Source: Allodiplogaster sudhausi (taxonomy: Eukaryota; Nematoda; Chromadorea; Rhabditida; Diplogasteridae). Taken from it: a stretch of DNA of 64,000 bases. Under the pieces are notes generated by a model. It had not been told where the DNA came from. It ran no database searches and worked only from the letters and a program-made list of their open reading frames with translations. Each line of letters begins with the position of its first letter. The first letter of the stretch is position 1. Position numbers and translations under genes: made by a program. Positions 35,290 to 45,885 of the stretch are shown here, piece after piece. The stretch is from contig CALZFC010000035.1 in assembly GCA_945643635.1 (NCBI GenBank), forward strand, positions 1,809,501 through 1,873,500, in the 5' to 3' direction.

Positions 35290-36477
35290 CACAGGTTTGC
35301 CACATTCTCGATGCTGCATCAACGCGACGTTTTTATGCACAAAAATTCGAAGTATTTGCTCTGCTTAAAGTTATCCGTCCTCTTTAGCCTTATGACGATT
35401 TGAAGTAGCACATATTTTTAGAGCATTTGTTTGCTGTTTAAATGAAATAGTTGAAATTATATTCGATATGGTTATCGTTTGTAATTACATATGTTTTATT
35501 GTGCATAATTTTTTATTTCTTCCAGTATTCATTTGATATTGACTTGCCAGCCAGTTATGAGCATACATGCGCACTAAAACAAGAGTTGTTTCTATGCAAC
35601 TTTTAATGTTCAATAAAATAAAACTGTTGATTTTTTTGTATACAAACAGCATTATCTTTAAAATTCGAAATTTTCACTTTTTGTATGCCTCCCATTCTTC
35701 GTTCTCTAATTTTTACCATTTCCCGTTCTAAAATTACATAGGAGGCCAAGAGTCAGAGAAATGTGTTTTTCTGTGACTTTCTGACATTGGCGGCCTAAAC
35801 AGTCATGATTTTGGTGCGAGTCGTTGGATGATAGAGTGCTTTACGTTTTATATTTATAATGATTTCATAAATTGTATTTCATATGTGAATGGAAGACAGA
35901 GTGAATTTGATTCTCCAAATCCTCCGCGAATCAGGCTTCCATTTCGGCAGCAGCGGCCTCCCAACTACATTAGCGGTTGGGACTCATTGACTTCGTTCGG
36001 CGCTACGAACACGAACTCGGCAATCACATTACACGGCGTGGAAGAGTGGGCGGAACCAATGCCAATGTCGGAAGATTCTATTCAAGCAATCGTTCTGAGT
36101 TCTCGAAAGCTAAAAATTTCCAAACGTTCTCAACCCCACCCTCCCTATTCTGCCGTGTCTGTTCAAACAATCGATCTCAACGATTGAGTAAACTAAATCC
36201 CCTTTCACACGTCCCTGCATACTATTTCCGATATTGAATACTGTCAGATATACATTGCACTTTTAACTCACAATTTGCCTCGTACGTAATTACAAACATA
36301 AAATATATTCATTTATCTGTTGACATTGACCTACCTCATACATGCATAGATCAATCAAAATGAGAAGAAGCTAGCAATAAGTAATGAATATGAAAGCATC
36401 AGTAAAACGTAATGCGCGAATTGTAAAATGGGAGCAGAATATATGTATATCTTACAATGAGTTAAGTCTCGATTTCT
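35290..36477. other. Duplicated flank of ShKT copy 2, no gene called
   Basis: 35,270-36,110 is the flank shared with 29,460-30,200. A plus-strand open frame at 35,828-36,187 is not supported by splice sites or similarity. Confidence 0.4.
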
Positions 36478-38861
36478 TTAAAATGAGTAGGTCATGTTGA
36501 CGCGGACACCGATTCCGGAGCCATCGCTCTTCTGCTTTCTCTTCGCCTCCTGAAGGTCGCGCTCCATCCGCTGCAGCTTTTCTTGCTCTTCTTCAAGACG
36601 CACTTTCTGACTTTCGTGTTCTTCACGCATGCGATTCAGGTCGGCTTGAAGCGATCTGAACTTTGATCTCTCATCTCTGATCTGTGATCCGCGATTTGTA
36701 CAGTACCCTGATACCATTCCATGATTAGTTATTGTATTTTTGAAAAGAAAAAAATATTTAGAAGAAGAAGAATGAAGAAAAGCAAGGAGTATTGACTGCT
36801 GCTGTCGCCTCAGCTCCTCTTGCGTGTGCTGTTCAGCTGCTCGCTGTCGCTCCATCTCAGCTCGCAGCATCGACCTGAGAATGTTTTAGCGTCGTAATAG
36901 TTTAAGAATGACTTGTTTATTATTTATTTATTATGTTTTTATCTCCGGTCACGTTACATATCTGCTAGTGTTGTCATATCTTAATCGATGTAGATAAATA
37001 AAAAAATAAATAAATAAATTAATTAATTAATTAACAGGAACAATATGTGGTCTACTTCTAAAGTCATTTTGGCACGTTGCCAACCTCTCGCTCGTCCGCG
37101 CTCCGCTTTTCCTCGGCGAGCGACGTCTCGAAGCGCGCGCGCATCTCGCTCTTCTCCTCCTCGCTACGCATCTTCTCTGCCGCGACGCGCGTGATGTCGA
37201 CCTAGGCGCGTAAATAAATTAGAGATCAAAGATCATAGATCAATGATCGCAGATCAGAGATCAGGAATCATAGGTCAGATATCAGATACAAAATGCCCAA
37301 ATGGATGTCGACTAGTCGATTAATAAACAATACTATTCCATAAATACAAAACATATTTCAGATAAATGTTAGTATGAAACTGATATGAATATGATGAAAC
37401 CCAAGGACCTCAAGCTGTTGAATATTCTCGCGCTGCTCGTCGATGCGCGTCTGCTGCTCGGCGACCGCGCGCTCGGCCGCGACGCGTTGCGTCGCCAGCC
37501 GCGACGCTTCACGCGCCAGACGCGCCTCCTCCGCGCGCGAATCATTCAGACGAGAAAAGGACTCGTAGTGCGTCTGATATGAGAGAAATCAAAATGAAAT
37601 AGTTAGCGAGCTTCCTTTCTATCATGCATGTTCATAAAGTGTTGAGCTCAGGAATAAAAAAAAGGTTTAGCAAATAATTTTCCCCCCAAAAACTATTGAT
37701 TGATTATGGATTGAGTACCCCCAAGAAGCGTCGATTGCCTTCGTCTTGCACGCTTCGTGAAGCTGCAATAGTTCGGGCTTGGTCAGCGGCGGCTTTTCAG
37801 CGTCGTCAAGAGCCTTCAAACGAACATGGATATACATATGTATGTATACATATAAGACAGTGTGAATTAAAAAATTTGGTTTTTTTCTGCAATCTTCGGC
37901 TGTTATAAGCTGTTATTTTTGGCACGGATTAAGAATATTCCACTGTGGATTTAGAATTAACAGCTTTTTCGAAAATTGCAGAAAAAAACCAAATTTTTTT
38001 TAAATTCACACTATCTTATATGTATGTACTATGTGCATATATACATATCCATACATGTCTGTAAGCTCAAAGAAGCGAATTCTGCTAAACATCGATCCAT
38101 TCAAGTAACGGAAAATTCAATATATGTGAATATTTTTCCAAAAGCATGCTCATTTTTTAAAGGACAGGAATTAAATGATTTTTTATTACTGAAAAGATTT
38201 ACTGCTACTTCTTCTTCAAAGAATCGTACAAATGGCAACAATTCCATCTTTTCCCCTTTCCTTTGGCCTACCTCTGCCATATTCTTGCGATACACTTCTT
38301 CTCCGCATCTCAGCGCCTCCTCCTGAACCATCTTCCTGTATGCCGTGACGACATCGTCAGGCAACAACTCTTTGTGCTTGCGAATTCCGTCGGCGAGCGT
38401 CTAAGTGAGAACTTCAATTGCACAAATATATAAAAAGGCAAGAATCTACAATAATCCTCTCGAATTGAGTAATAAAGCCAATATTACGCATATTTTCGCA
38501 AAGATTGAATCTTTTTACTTTGCTGAATTGTTGGCATGAAGGACATAGACCGACTAGTGTAATAGTTTAAGGCATGAAAAAAATGAGCTTTATGCTCCTT
38601 TAAAACAGTTTTTGAAAACCTTAATAAAGCAAATCATATCGTGTGCGGTCGCCCTTCTTTCATTCAGGAGCAGCGGAAGAGCAAAGGCTTCGTCGACTGT
38701 TCTGACGAAGTCTTCTCGAATGTCTATAAGTGACATTTAATTTTCCCGGCGAAAGTTAAATTTAAATTATATTAAATACCATCGATCGCTCCAGTAAATT
38801 CGTACGAGCGGTGCAGGAAGGGTGTAGGAGACATGAACAGCACGGAAGTTTCCTTGAGATC
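36478..38861 (-). pseudogene. Atlastin/GBP-like GTPase, C-terminal half with coiled coil
   Basis: Exons (minus) 38861-38780, 38723-38620, 38400-38272, 37813-37719, 37573-37409, 37201-37085, 36874-36797 and 36655-36478. The first two (FMSPTPFLHRSYEF, then IREDFVRTVDEAFALPLLL) match the segment after the GTPase domain of atlastins, which remodel ER membranes. Helical segments follow, then a long Glu/Arg/Gln coiled coil (RARFETSLAEEKRSADERE), ending RVNMTYSF. The G-domain exons lie beyond the retrotransposon at 46,540-47,869, and the AAG|GAT junction is in phase with them. Two junctions (37719/37573 and 37085/36874) did not keep phase, so an exon is missed or the gene is decaying. With the TGA at 46,599-46,601 I treat it as a probable pseudogene. 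Confidence 0.6.
37853..38018. mobile_element. MITE, internally deleted copy
   Basis: Inverted-repeat ends TAAGACAGTGTGAATTAAA and ..TTCACACTATCTTA, in an intron of the atlastin-like gene. It shares its interior (GCTGTTATTTTTGGCACGGA, ATTCCACTG) with the fuller copy at 51,793-52,043. The flanks suggest a TA target. Confidence 0.75.
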
Positions 38862-39022
38862 CTGTAATTTACATATGTATAAACACATGCAAAGTTTTCG
38901 TCGGCCTACATTGCCTACTCTTTTTATTTCCTTCGATTTGTGGATCCCAGCTAAGTCATTTTATTGTCTTTCCTTTGAATTTCGATGTACTCTAGGGGTT
39001 ACAAATAACATGGAAAAATGTT

Positions 39023-39026
39023 TGTG
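39023..39026. repeat. Target-site duplication, left
   Basis: TGTG directly before the left LTR, matching TGTG at 46536-46539 directly after the right LTR. Confidence 0.65.
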
Positions 39027-39676
39027 TGTGGCCAGGGTGTCCCCTGGTTCTCGACACGCTGGCGGACTCTCAACAAGACTCCACGACCCGACCGGCCCCT
39101 CTTCACTCTTACAACCCAAAATAAACTGTGAGGACTACGAAGCGAGTAACAAAAAAAATAAAGTTTATCACTTTAAATAAGGAAAACCAAGCAATGGATT
39201 ATATAGATATAAATAAACCGAGAACCCCACTCACATACAACAGTCGCTGCGATCCTCCTACGCCTCCCTCGGGCGCCTCTACCACGAACTGGAGCCTTCT
39301 CCCCACACACGAGCCGTTGGGCGGTCGACCAGCCGCTCCGATGCTCGGGCCTCTCCCAGACTAACTACTGCTGTCCAAAAAAAAACCCGCCTTGCCGGAT
39401 CAAAACAAGGGAGAGGGCCAAAGTGCTAAATGCTCTACCCCAGTAGCAATGCAACTTCTGGCACGCAAGAAATATAACGAGTAACTATGCATTATAATAT
39501 TCACACTACAATAGCACACTATAACTATACAGTACCTAGATCTACACAATGTAAAACGATAAAAGGGGAAAGGGCAAGGCTGAAGACGACGAGATGAAGG
39601 GGAACAAGGGAAAGGGTATGGGAAGATGGGGGAAAAAAAGGAAAAAAAAGAGAGGGGAAAAAGCCCTCTCTCTACA
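39027..39676 (-). repeat. 3' LTR (left)
   Basis: 650 bp, apparently identical to 45886-46535. Read on the minus strand it starts TGTAGAGAG and ends CTGGCCACA. Confidence 0.9.
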
Positions 39677-39690
39677 TCCCCCCCTTCTCC
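39677..39690 (-). other. Polypurine tract
   Basis: Minus-strand GGAGAAGGGGGGGA immediately before the 3' LTR, the expected primer for plus-strand DNA synthesis. Confidence 0.85.
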
Positions 39691-39708
39691 AATAGAGTCG
39701 CCCCGACT

Positions 39709-42700
39709 CTAATAGGGACGGAAGAAGGACGACCCGCCGCCACGGAAGCCTCCACGTCCGCGTCCTCTACCGAATCCTCTGAAGTCGCCTCTGCCGTATT
39801 TGCGTTCACCGAAAGGACGCCCACGAAATCCCCTCACCGCGCGATCTTCTCGACCGGATTCTTTCAAGAAATCTAGGTCCACTCCAATCGCTCGAGCCAC
39901 CTCCTTGATGTATCGCAGAGCACACCATTCCTTGATTTCTTGATTCCTTTTCCGGGTGCCATGCAGCAGGTATGCGGGCACCGTTGATCCAAACGCCGGT
40001 GTCTTGGTGTTTACCACTGTCAGTCTCTTTCCTTCCCAGTCCACATAAGCCAGTGTCTCCATCTCCTCCTGTTCGCCTTTGCTTATGTCCTCTGGTGGCA
40101 TATCCGGGCAGACAATGATCTCTGCTTTGGCCTCTTCTGCTAGCTCGTTCAATCTTCTCAGCTGGGCAGCCATCTTCTTTCCCACTCCTCCACTCCATTC
40201 CCAGTCCTTGTCTTCCTCCCAAGCAATTACAATGAAGACGACACGCGTTTTGAGTTGCTGAAGATGTCTCAGCACTTCCAGTAGCTCGGCTGCTCCGTGG
40301 TATGGGATACATGTCCCATCTCTCCGCTGCTCCAGTGCTCTCTTCCAGGGGTTCGGCACGAGCCACGCCACCGTACCAGTCCACTCAGTCGGGTACTGCT
40401 TCCTGTAAACAATATTCATTCCTCTCTGCATTCGTTTTCTCCTTTTCTGCTTTTTCTCCCCTTCTTCACTCTTATTTTCTTCCCGTCTAACCATTTTCAA
40501 TTGATCGAATGGAATCACTAGTTCGTTTTTTCCATTTTCTTCTTTCACCTTAGCCGAGTTTTCGCTCACATCCAACACTCGGAACGGTCCTTGCCATGGG
40601 CTAGTCAGCTTAGGAAATGCGGCGGTTCTTTTCTCTGCAGGTACCATCACAAGAACCCGATCCCCTACTTTTGGGTATTGTCTCCCTGCAATTCCATTCC
40701 TATCATTGTATTCCTTCTTCATTTTCTCAGCCGCTTTCTCGTTATTCTTCCTCGCCTGTTCATGCGCAATTCGCAGTCCATCTAGCATTCGCGCCTTATA
40801 CTCGTCTACGTCAACTCCAACATTTTCTTGTTCTCCTAGACTCTCTCCCAAAGGGCGGGGATTCCTACCATGTACCAGAAAGAATGGTGTTTCCCCGGTG
40901 CTCGAATGGGGGATGGTGTTATAACCGAAAACAATGAAAGGCAGCAGTTCATCCCACCTTTCAGGTTCTCTCACTTTCTTCTGCAATTGTCGGATAATAG
41001 TCTGGTTGAACCTCTCGACGGTTCCATTCTCCCGAGGGTTATATCCCTTCGTCACTATTTGCTCTATTCCCATTTTTGCAAGCAACTCTTCCATGATTCT
41101 GTTAACGAATTCCCCTCCCTGGTCGGAAATGAGCGCCTTTGGCATCCGTCCATGCGCGATCCATCCAGACAGGAACTTTTCTGCTACTTCTCGCGCGCTT
41201 TTTGTCTCCATTGGGAGAGCTGCCCCGTACTTAGTGAAGTAATCGATGATTGACAGGATGTATCTATTCCCGGAAAGAGATGTTCCAACTTCCAAGATGT
41301 CAAATCCTACCAACTCGAATGGCTCAGAAGCAAGGATGGGATGGAGGGGTGGAACGAGCTTCTCTCTCACATTGAACTCTTCGCACACCCTACACTCTTT
41401 CACGTGCTCTTCTACGTCCTTTCTCATCTTCTCCCAATAGTATTCTTTCAACTTCTTCATTATTTTCTCTGCACTCCAGTGCCCACCGAATCTCCCTTCG
41501 TGCCACTGTCCTACCGTCTCTTTCCTCAATGTTTCAGGCACGAAGAATCTTTTGCCTCCTCGTGCTCCTTCTACTTGCAGGATACCTTTCTCTTCAGTCC
41601 AGCGCAAGCCCCTTTCTCGCACTGCCTGCTCTCTGCTTTCTCTCACTCTCTTCAGCATCTCGCTGCCTTTCTCGTCCTTCTCTGTCTCCTCTCTCCATCT
41701 CTTTCTCACCCCAACTAGCTGCACGCTCATGACTACTCGCTTCTCACCTTTTCTCTGCTCGTCTGCTTGGTACCCTACCCTCACCGAGTTCACCACTCTC
41801 TCAATCTCTACTCTCTCGCTATCCGATTGATCGATTGGCACTGGGCTTCTTGACAGGGCATCTGCGACATTATTCGCGGCACCTTTTACATACTCAATCT
41901 GCACGTCCGATGACTGAATCTCCAGTGCCCAGCGCAAAATTCTCGCTGAAACACTCTTGTTTCCGAACATGGCCTTCAGCGGCTGATGATCAGTGCGAAC
42001 AATCACCCGAGTGCCAAAATAAAAAGGGCGGAACTTTCTAAGGGCGAACACAATAGCCAGAGCTTCCCCATCAGTGACATGGTAATTGCGTTCGGCTGCA
42101 CTACACCTCTTGGAAGCAAAGTACAATGGGTGCAAGTAGCCATCTTCTCCTTCCTGTGAGAGAACAGCACCCATCGCTTCCTTCGATGCATCTGTGTAGA
42201 TGATGAAGGGACGCAGACCCCTCTTCGCAGCATCTACATCTGGTTGTGCGAGAACGGGACCCGAAGAAAGCGCATTTTTCATTTCCCCGAATGCTCTTTC
42301 TTCCTGTTCACCCCAAGTCCATGCCACTTTCTCGCTTGTCAGTCTAGTCAAAGGAGTTGCCTTCTGTGCGAAACAGTGTACAAACTTCCTATAGTAACTG
42401 CACATCCCCAGGAAGCACTTCAACTCCTTTCTGTCACTCGGTTGCTTCTGCTGTCTAATCTTCTCTACTTTGGCTGCATCCATCTGGACTCCTGCTACCG
42501 TAATTCTATGCCCCAAATATTCCGCTTCCCGTTGCGCCAGCACACACTTCTGTGCTTTGAGTTTCAACCCGCTCTCTCGCAAAGCCCGGAACACTTTCTC
42601 CAACTCGGCAGCATGCTCCTCCTCGCTTTCAGTAGCGATGAGAATGTCGTCAATATACACGTGAACCTTTTCGCCAAGCACGTTCCTAAGTACTCTCTCC

Positions 42701-45700
42701 ATCACTCTTTGGAATGTGGCAGGGGAAGTTGACAGTCCAAAAGGCAAAACATTCCACTCGTACAGTCCATTCATGGTTGCGAAAGCCGTTTTTTCCTTGC
42801 TACTCTCTTCCAAGGGGATTTGCCAATACCCACTCAAAAGATCCAGAGTCGAGAACCATTGCTTTCCCTTCAATTTCTGCAAGGTCATGTCAATGGAAGG
42901 GAGCGGGTAAGCATCCATCTTAATGCGCGCGTTCAACTTTCTATAGTCAACACAAAGCCGCAGTGATTTGTCCTTTTTCAATGCAATTACCAGAGGGGAC
43001 GACCAGGGAGAAGCACTATCGCGGATGATTCCCCTCTCCTTCATCTCGTCCAGCTTCGACTTCACTTCTGATTGCAGCCCGAGTGGCACCGGTCGCTGCT
43101 TAATCTTGATGGGAGCGGTATCTCCCGTGTCCACATAGTGTTCTACTAAAGTGGTTCTTCCCATCTCTTCCTCACTTAATGCAAAGACATCTTGGAACTG
43201 CTCCACCACTTGTCTGCACCTCTCACTCCCAACTGTTCCATTCTTCTGCAACGCTTCTATAACCGTTTGGCCACGCTCCCCACTCTCTCTCTCCCTGCTC
43301 TGACTTAGCACCTTTTTCGCGCGTTCACTCTCACCTTCTTCCTCTCTCTCACCTAACAAGTTCTCACTTGGTACAAAGTCTGCTTCTACCCAGTTGCCAA
43401 CTTGCTCGTTTTTCTTCAGTCTGATCGGGTGGTGGAAAGGGTTGAACACCGACAGTATTCTTCCTTCTCCTTTCTCACCTACTACCCCTTCGCTGAGACC
43501 ATGAGTTGTCTCAACCAGCATGTTTCTGCTTCCACGCAGAGGAGATTTCAGTTGCACCTGAGCAGCCCCTAGAGAAGGAATGAACACACTATGCGACATA
43601 ATAGCGGGCTCCCCCTCCTTCTCACACTCACTCCACCACCCATCCCGTTTTCCCCACATGGCAACCGTGTTCTGTCCCAGCAGAACTTCCCTACCATTCT
43701 GCACAACGTAGACGCCTATTCGCTCTCTCTCGCCTTCCATCTCCAGAGTGATCAGTGCCTTCGCAGTTATCTTCAGCTTGCTTGCTGCAGCATCCAAGAC
43801 TTCCCCATCTTTCGTCTTGCGCCACTCTACCGGTCCTTCCTGCTCAACTTTCTTCATCACTTCCACTGGTACAGTAGTCACTTCAGATCCGCAGTCCAAG
43901 ATTGCTTCTACCGTAACCCCGTTCAGCTTCACTTTCACTCTGCTCAAGGGTTTCCAGAACAAGCGTTCTTCCTTGCTGGACTCCTTCTTTTCTACCCCCT
44001 CCTCTCTCGCTTCCACTTTCTCTGTTCCTTCTCTCTGCACAAAGTTCTGGCGGCGCGGTTTGGTACAGTAATGCTGGGAATGCCACTGCTCCTGACAGTT
44101 GAAGCACTTCCCGAAGAATGGCTTCTTCTCTCCAGTCCCGCCATACTGATTCCCATTCCCCGTGCCTCCTGTCGCTCTCACTGGGGTTTGTTGCTGAGGG
44201 GTTGACTGTAAGGGAACACTGTCCGAGTTCGGTCTCTGCAGACTGCGCAGAGTATTCGAAATGCTCTCCGTCACCTTCTTCTGTTCGTCCGATCGCGGTT
44301 GGGGGTTGCTGTACTGCTGGGTACGGTAGTTCTCGTACTTTCTACCGTTATCATATCTTCCCCTCTCACTCCGCATGCTTTCACCTGGCCACTCCTTCTT
44401 TCTCTCCCTTCTTCCTAGTCTCTCCCCTCGCTTTTGGAACATCTCCATTCTAATTGCCGCTTCTTTCACCTGAATGTACACCATTTCCTTTCTCGCGTGG
44501 TCCATTTCCCTCAGTAAGTCCTGATAGTCGCGCCAATGGGACAACTGAGCTACTAACTTCTTCGCCATAATGGGAGCCGAATGATCCTCGGGTAGCCCTG
44601 GGAATGCCTGTTCCGCTAATTGTTCCAAGTAGAGCACGAAAGTGGTCAGATTCTCCCCTTCTCTCATTCTCAGATTTTCCCACTTCGCTGTTGCCGAGTA
44701 CTCTTGCATCAGACTATCGCCCCGGTATCGCTCCTTCATCTTCCTCACTATCACCGAATAGCTAAGCTTTCTTCCCCGGGTAACAGAGTCAAAGATCGCG
44801 CGGGCCTGTTTACCAAGATGCTCCCTAAGTACAACTACCAACTTATCTTCCCCCAACAGGTCCTTATACTTGAGTTCCAGTCGATCGATGAACTCTGAAA
44901 ATCCTCGCAACCCAAATCCATCTGTGAAAACGGGAACCGGGGGGAGGGCCTGACTAGTCATATTCTCGATGAACAAGCGCTTATACGTTTCGTCCTCACT
45001 AGCATCTGTCCTTGCACTTCTCTCACTTCCCCTTGACTGACTTCGTCTCGTGGCGCCTTGCCTTGTCTGCACTGCCTGTCGACTTCTCTGCGTTGCTCCT
45101 AATGCTCTCTTCATCCTCGTCGTGGCCAATATCCTCTGCAATTCATCGTCATCCTCTTTTTCATCTTCTTCGTCTTCTTCCTCTCTCACTCTCTGTTCTG
45201 TACCTTCGATTCGTCTCTGCATCTCTTCTCTCTCCCGTTCCGAGGCTTCGAGGCGTGCTTTCGTCGTACGCAGCTCTTCCAGCGTCGCCTCTAGTCTTGC
45301 CTGGTCCTCTGTTCTCGCTTCTCTTGCTTCCTGCAATGATGCAGCCAGTTCATTATTTTGCAGGAACTGTTCAAGTTCTTCTCCCATTCTAAGACCCAGC
45401 TCTACTGCTTCTCTTCTTTGGCTTTCGAATTCTAGGATTGCTTGGGTCGCCTTGTCCAACAACCTTTTCTTGGTAACCCCTGGGGTTTCTGCCTGCGATC
45501 TCAGGTACACCATTAACTTGTGATCTTCGGTTACCTCGTCTTCTCCCATCGTCCTCAGTCTCTTGAGCCTCTCCGTCAAGTTTTCTGTCATGTGCTCTGC
45601 CCGAGCAGTCTCCTCCACCTCTCCGTTCCTCGCCGTGCCCGGCCCGCCACTCTGGTCTGTAACCAAATTTACCAATGGCTTCGTCATTTCTTTTCTTATT

Positions 45701-45771
45701 ATTTCCAATTTAGTTATTTCTACTTTATCCCTGGTGTCGGAGCCACCTGCTGCTCTCATACACAAGGCCAA
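39709..45771 (-). CDS. Gag-Pol polyprotein of the Ty3/gypsy element
   Basis: One frame of 2020 residues with no frameshift. Residues 1-220 are charged and coiled-coil-like. Gag follows to about 520. A zinc knuckle (C-x2-C-x4-H-x4-C) lies near 555. The protease motif reads ILDCGSE near 625, where DTG or DSG is usual. The reverse transcriptase has VDYRKLN (about 937) and YIDD (about 1038). RNase H has YTDAS (about 1190). Integrase has an HHCC zinc site (about 1422-1465) and the catalytic D, D and E (FDILE, DQGGEF and ENGTVERF; about 1490, 1545 and 1580). After integrase come about 165 unrecognised residues (about 1785-1950) and an Arg/Gly/Phe-rich RGG-type tail (1970-2020). The polyprotein would copy RNA into DNA and integrate it. 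Confidence 0.93.
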   Translation of the reverse strand: MALCMRAAGGSDTRDKVEITKLEIIRKEMTKPLVNLVTDQSGGPGTARNGEVEETARAEHMTENLTERLKRLRTMGEDEVTEDHKLMVYLRSQAETPGVTKKRLLDKATQAILEFESQRREAVELGLRMGEELEQFLQNNELAASLQEAREARTEDQARLEATLEELRTTKARLEASEREREEMQRRIEGTEQRVREEEDEEDEKEDDDELQRILATTRMKRALGATQRSRQAVQTRQGATRRSQSRGSERSARTDASEDETYKRLFIENMTSQALPPVPVFTDGFGLRGFSEFIDRLELKYKDLLGEDKLVVVLREHLGKQARAIFDSVTRGRKLSYSVIVRKMKERYRGDSLMQEYSATAKWENLRMREGENLTTFVLYLEQLAEQAFPGLPEDHSAPIMAKKLVAQLSHWRDYQDLLREMDHARKEMVYIQVKEAAIRMEMFQKRGERLGRRERKKEWPGESMRSERGRYDNGRKYENYRTQQYSNPQPRSDEQKKVTESISNTLRSLQRPNSDSVPLQSTPQQQTPVRATGGTGNGNQYGGTGEKKPFFGKCFNCQEQWHSQHYCTKPRRQNFVQREGTEKVEAREEGVEKKESSKEERLFWKPLSRVKVKLNGVTVEAILDCGSEVTTVPVEVMKKVEQEGPVEWRKTKDGEVLDAAASKLKITAKALITLEMEGERERIGVYVVQNGREVLLGQNTVAMWGKRDGWWSECEKEGEPAIMSHSVFIPSLGAAQVQLKSPLRGSRNMLVETTHGLSEGVVGEKGEGRILSVFNPFHHPIRLKKNEQVGNWVEADFVPSENLLGEREEEGESERAKKVLSQSRERESGERGQTVIEALQKNGTVGSERCRQVVEQFQDVFALSEEEMGRTTLVEHYVDTGDTAPIKIKQRPVPLGLQSEVKSKLDEMKERGIIRDSASPWSSPLVIALKKDKSLRLCVDYRKLNARIKMDAYPLPSIDMTLQKLKGKQWFSTLDLLSGYWQIPLEESSKEKTAFATMNGLYEWNVLPFGLSTSPATFQRVMERVLRNVLGEKVHVYIDDILIATESEEEHAAELEKVFRALRESGLKLKAQKCVLAQREAEYLGHRITVAGVQMDAAKVEKIRQQKQPSDRKELKCFLGMCSYYRKFVHCFAQKATPLTRLTSEKVAWTWGEQEERAFGEMKNALSSGPVLAQPDVDAAKRGLRPFIIYTDASKEAMGAVLSQEGEDGYLHPLYFASKRCSAAERNYHVTDGEALAIVFALRKFRPFYFGTRVIVRTDHQPLKAMFGNKSVSARILRWALEIQSSDVQIEYVKGAANNVADALSRSPVPIDQSDSERVEIERVVNSVRVGYQADEQRKGEKRVVMSVQLVGVRKRWREETEKDEKGSEMLKRVRESREQAVRERGLRWTEEKGILQVEGARGGKRFFVPETLRKETVGQWHEGRFGGHWSAEKIMKKLKEYYWEKMRKDVEEHVKECRVCEEFNVREKLVPPLHPILASEPFELVGFDILEVGTSLSGNRYILSIIDYFTKYGAALPMETKSAREVAEKFLSGWIAHGRMPKALISDQGGEFVNRIMEELLAKMGIEQIVTKGYNPRENGTVERFNQTIIRQLQKKVREPERWDELLPFIVFGYNTIPHSSTGETPFFLVHGRNPRPLGESLGEQENVGVDVDEYKARMLDGLRIAHEQARKNNEKAAEKMKKEYNDRNGIAGRQYPKVGDRVLVMVPAEKRTAAFPKLTSPWQGPFRVLDVSENSAKVKEENGKNELVIPFDQLKMVRREENKSEEGEKKQKRRKRMQRGMNIVYRKQYPTEWTGTVAWLVPNPWKRALEQRRDGTCIPYHGAAELLEVLRHLQQLKTRVVFIVIAWEEDKDWEWSGGVGKKMAAQLRRLNELAEEAKAEIIVCPDMPPEDISKGEQEEMETLAYVDWEGKRLTVVNTKTPAFGSTVPAYLLHGTRKRNQEIKEWCALRYIKEVARAIGVDLDFLKESGREDRAVRGFRGRPFGERKYGRGDFRGFGRGRGRGGFRGGGSSFFRPY

Positions 45772-45867
45772 CTGTCGCCTTTTAGTGACCCACTGTCGTC
45801 ACTTTCTTATTCCTTCTACTCCACTTCTTCCGTCGTCTCGTCGTCTGTCGTCGTCTCGCTCAGAGGT

Positions 45868-45885
45868 CGTTGTCTTCGGCCCCCA
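45868..45885 (-). other. Primer-binding site
   Basis: Minus-strand TGGGGGCCGAAGACAACG directly after the 5' LTR. The leading TGG pairs with the CCA end of a tRNA; which tRNA is not determined here. Confidence 0.75.

Noticed and set aside
35828..36187. 119-codon plus-strand frame
   Set aside because: The region is a duplicated flank (compare 29,460-30,200), and the frame is not kept in the other copy.
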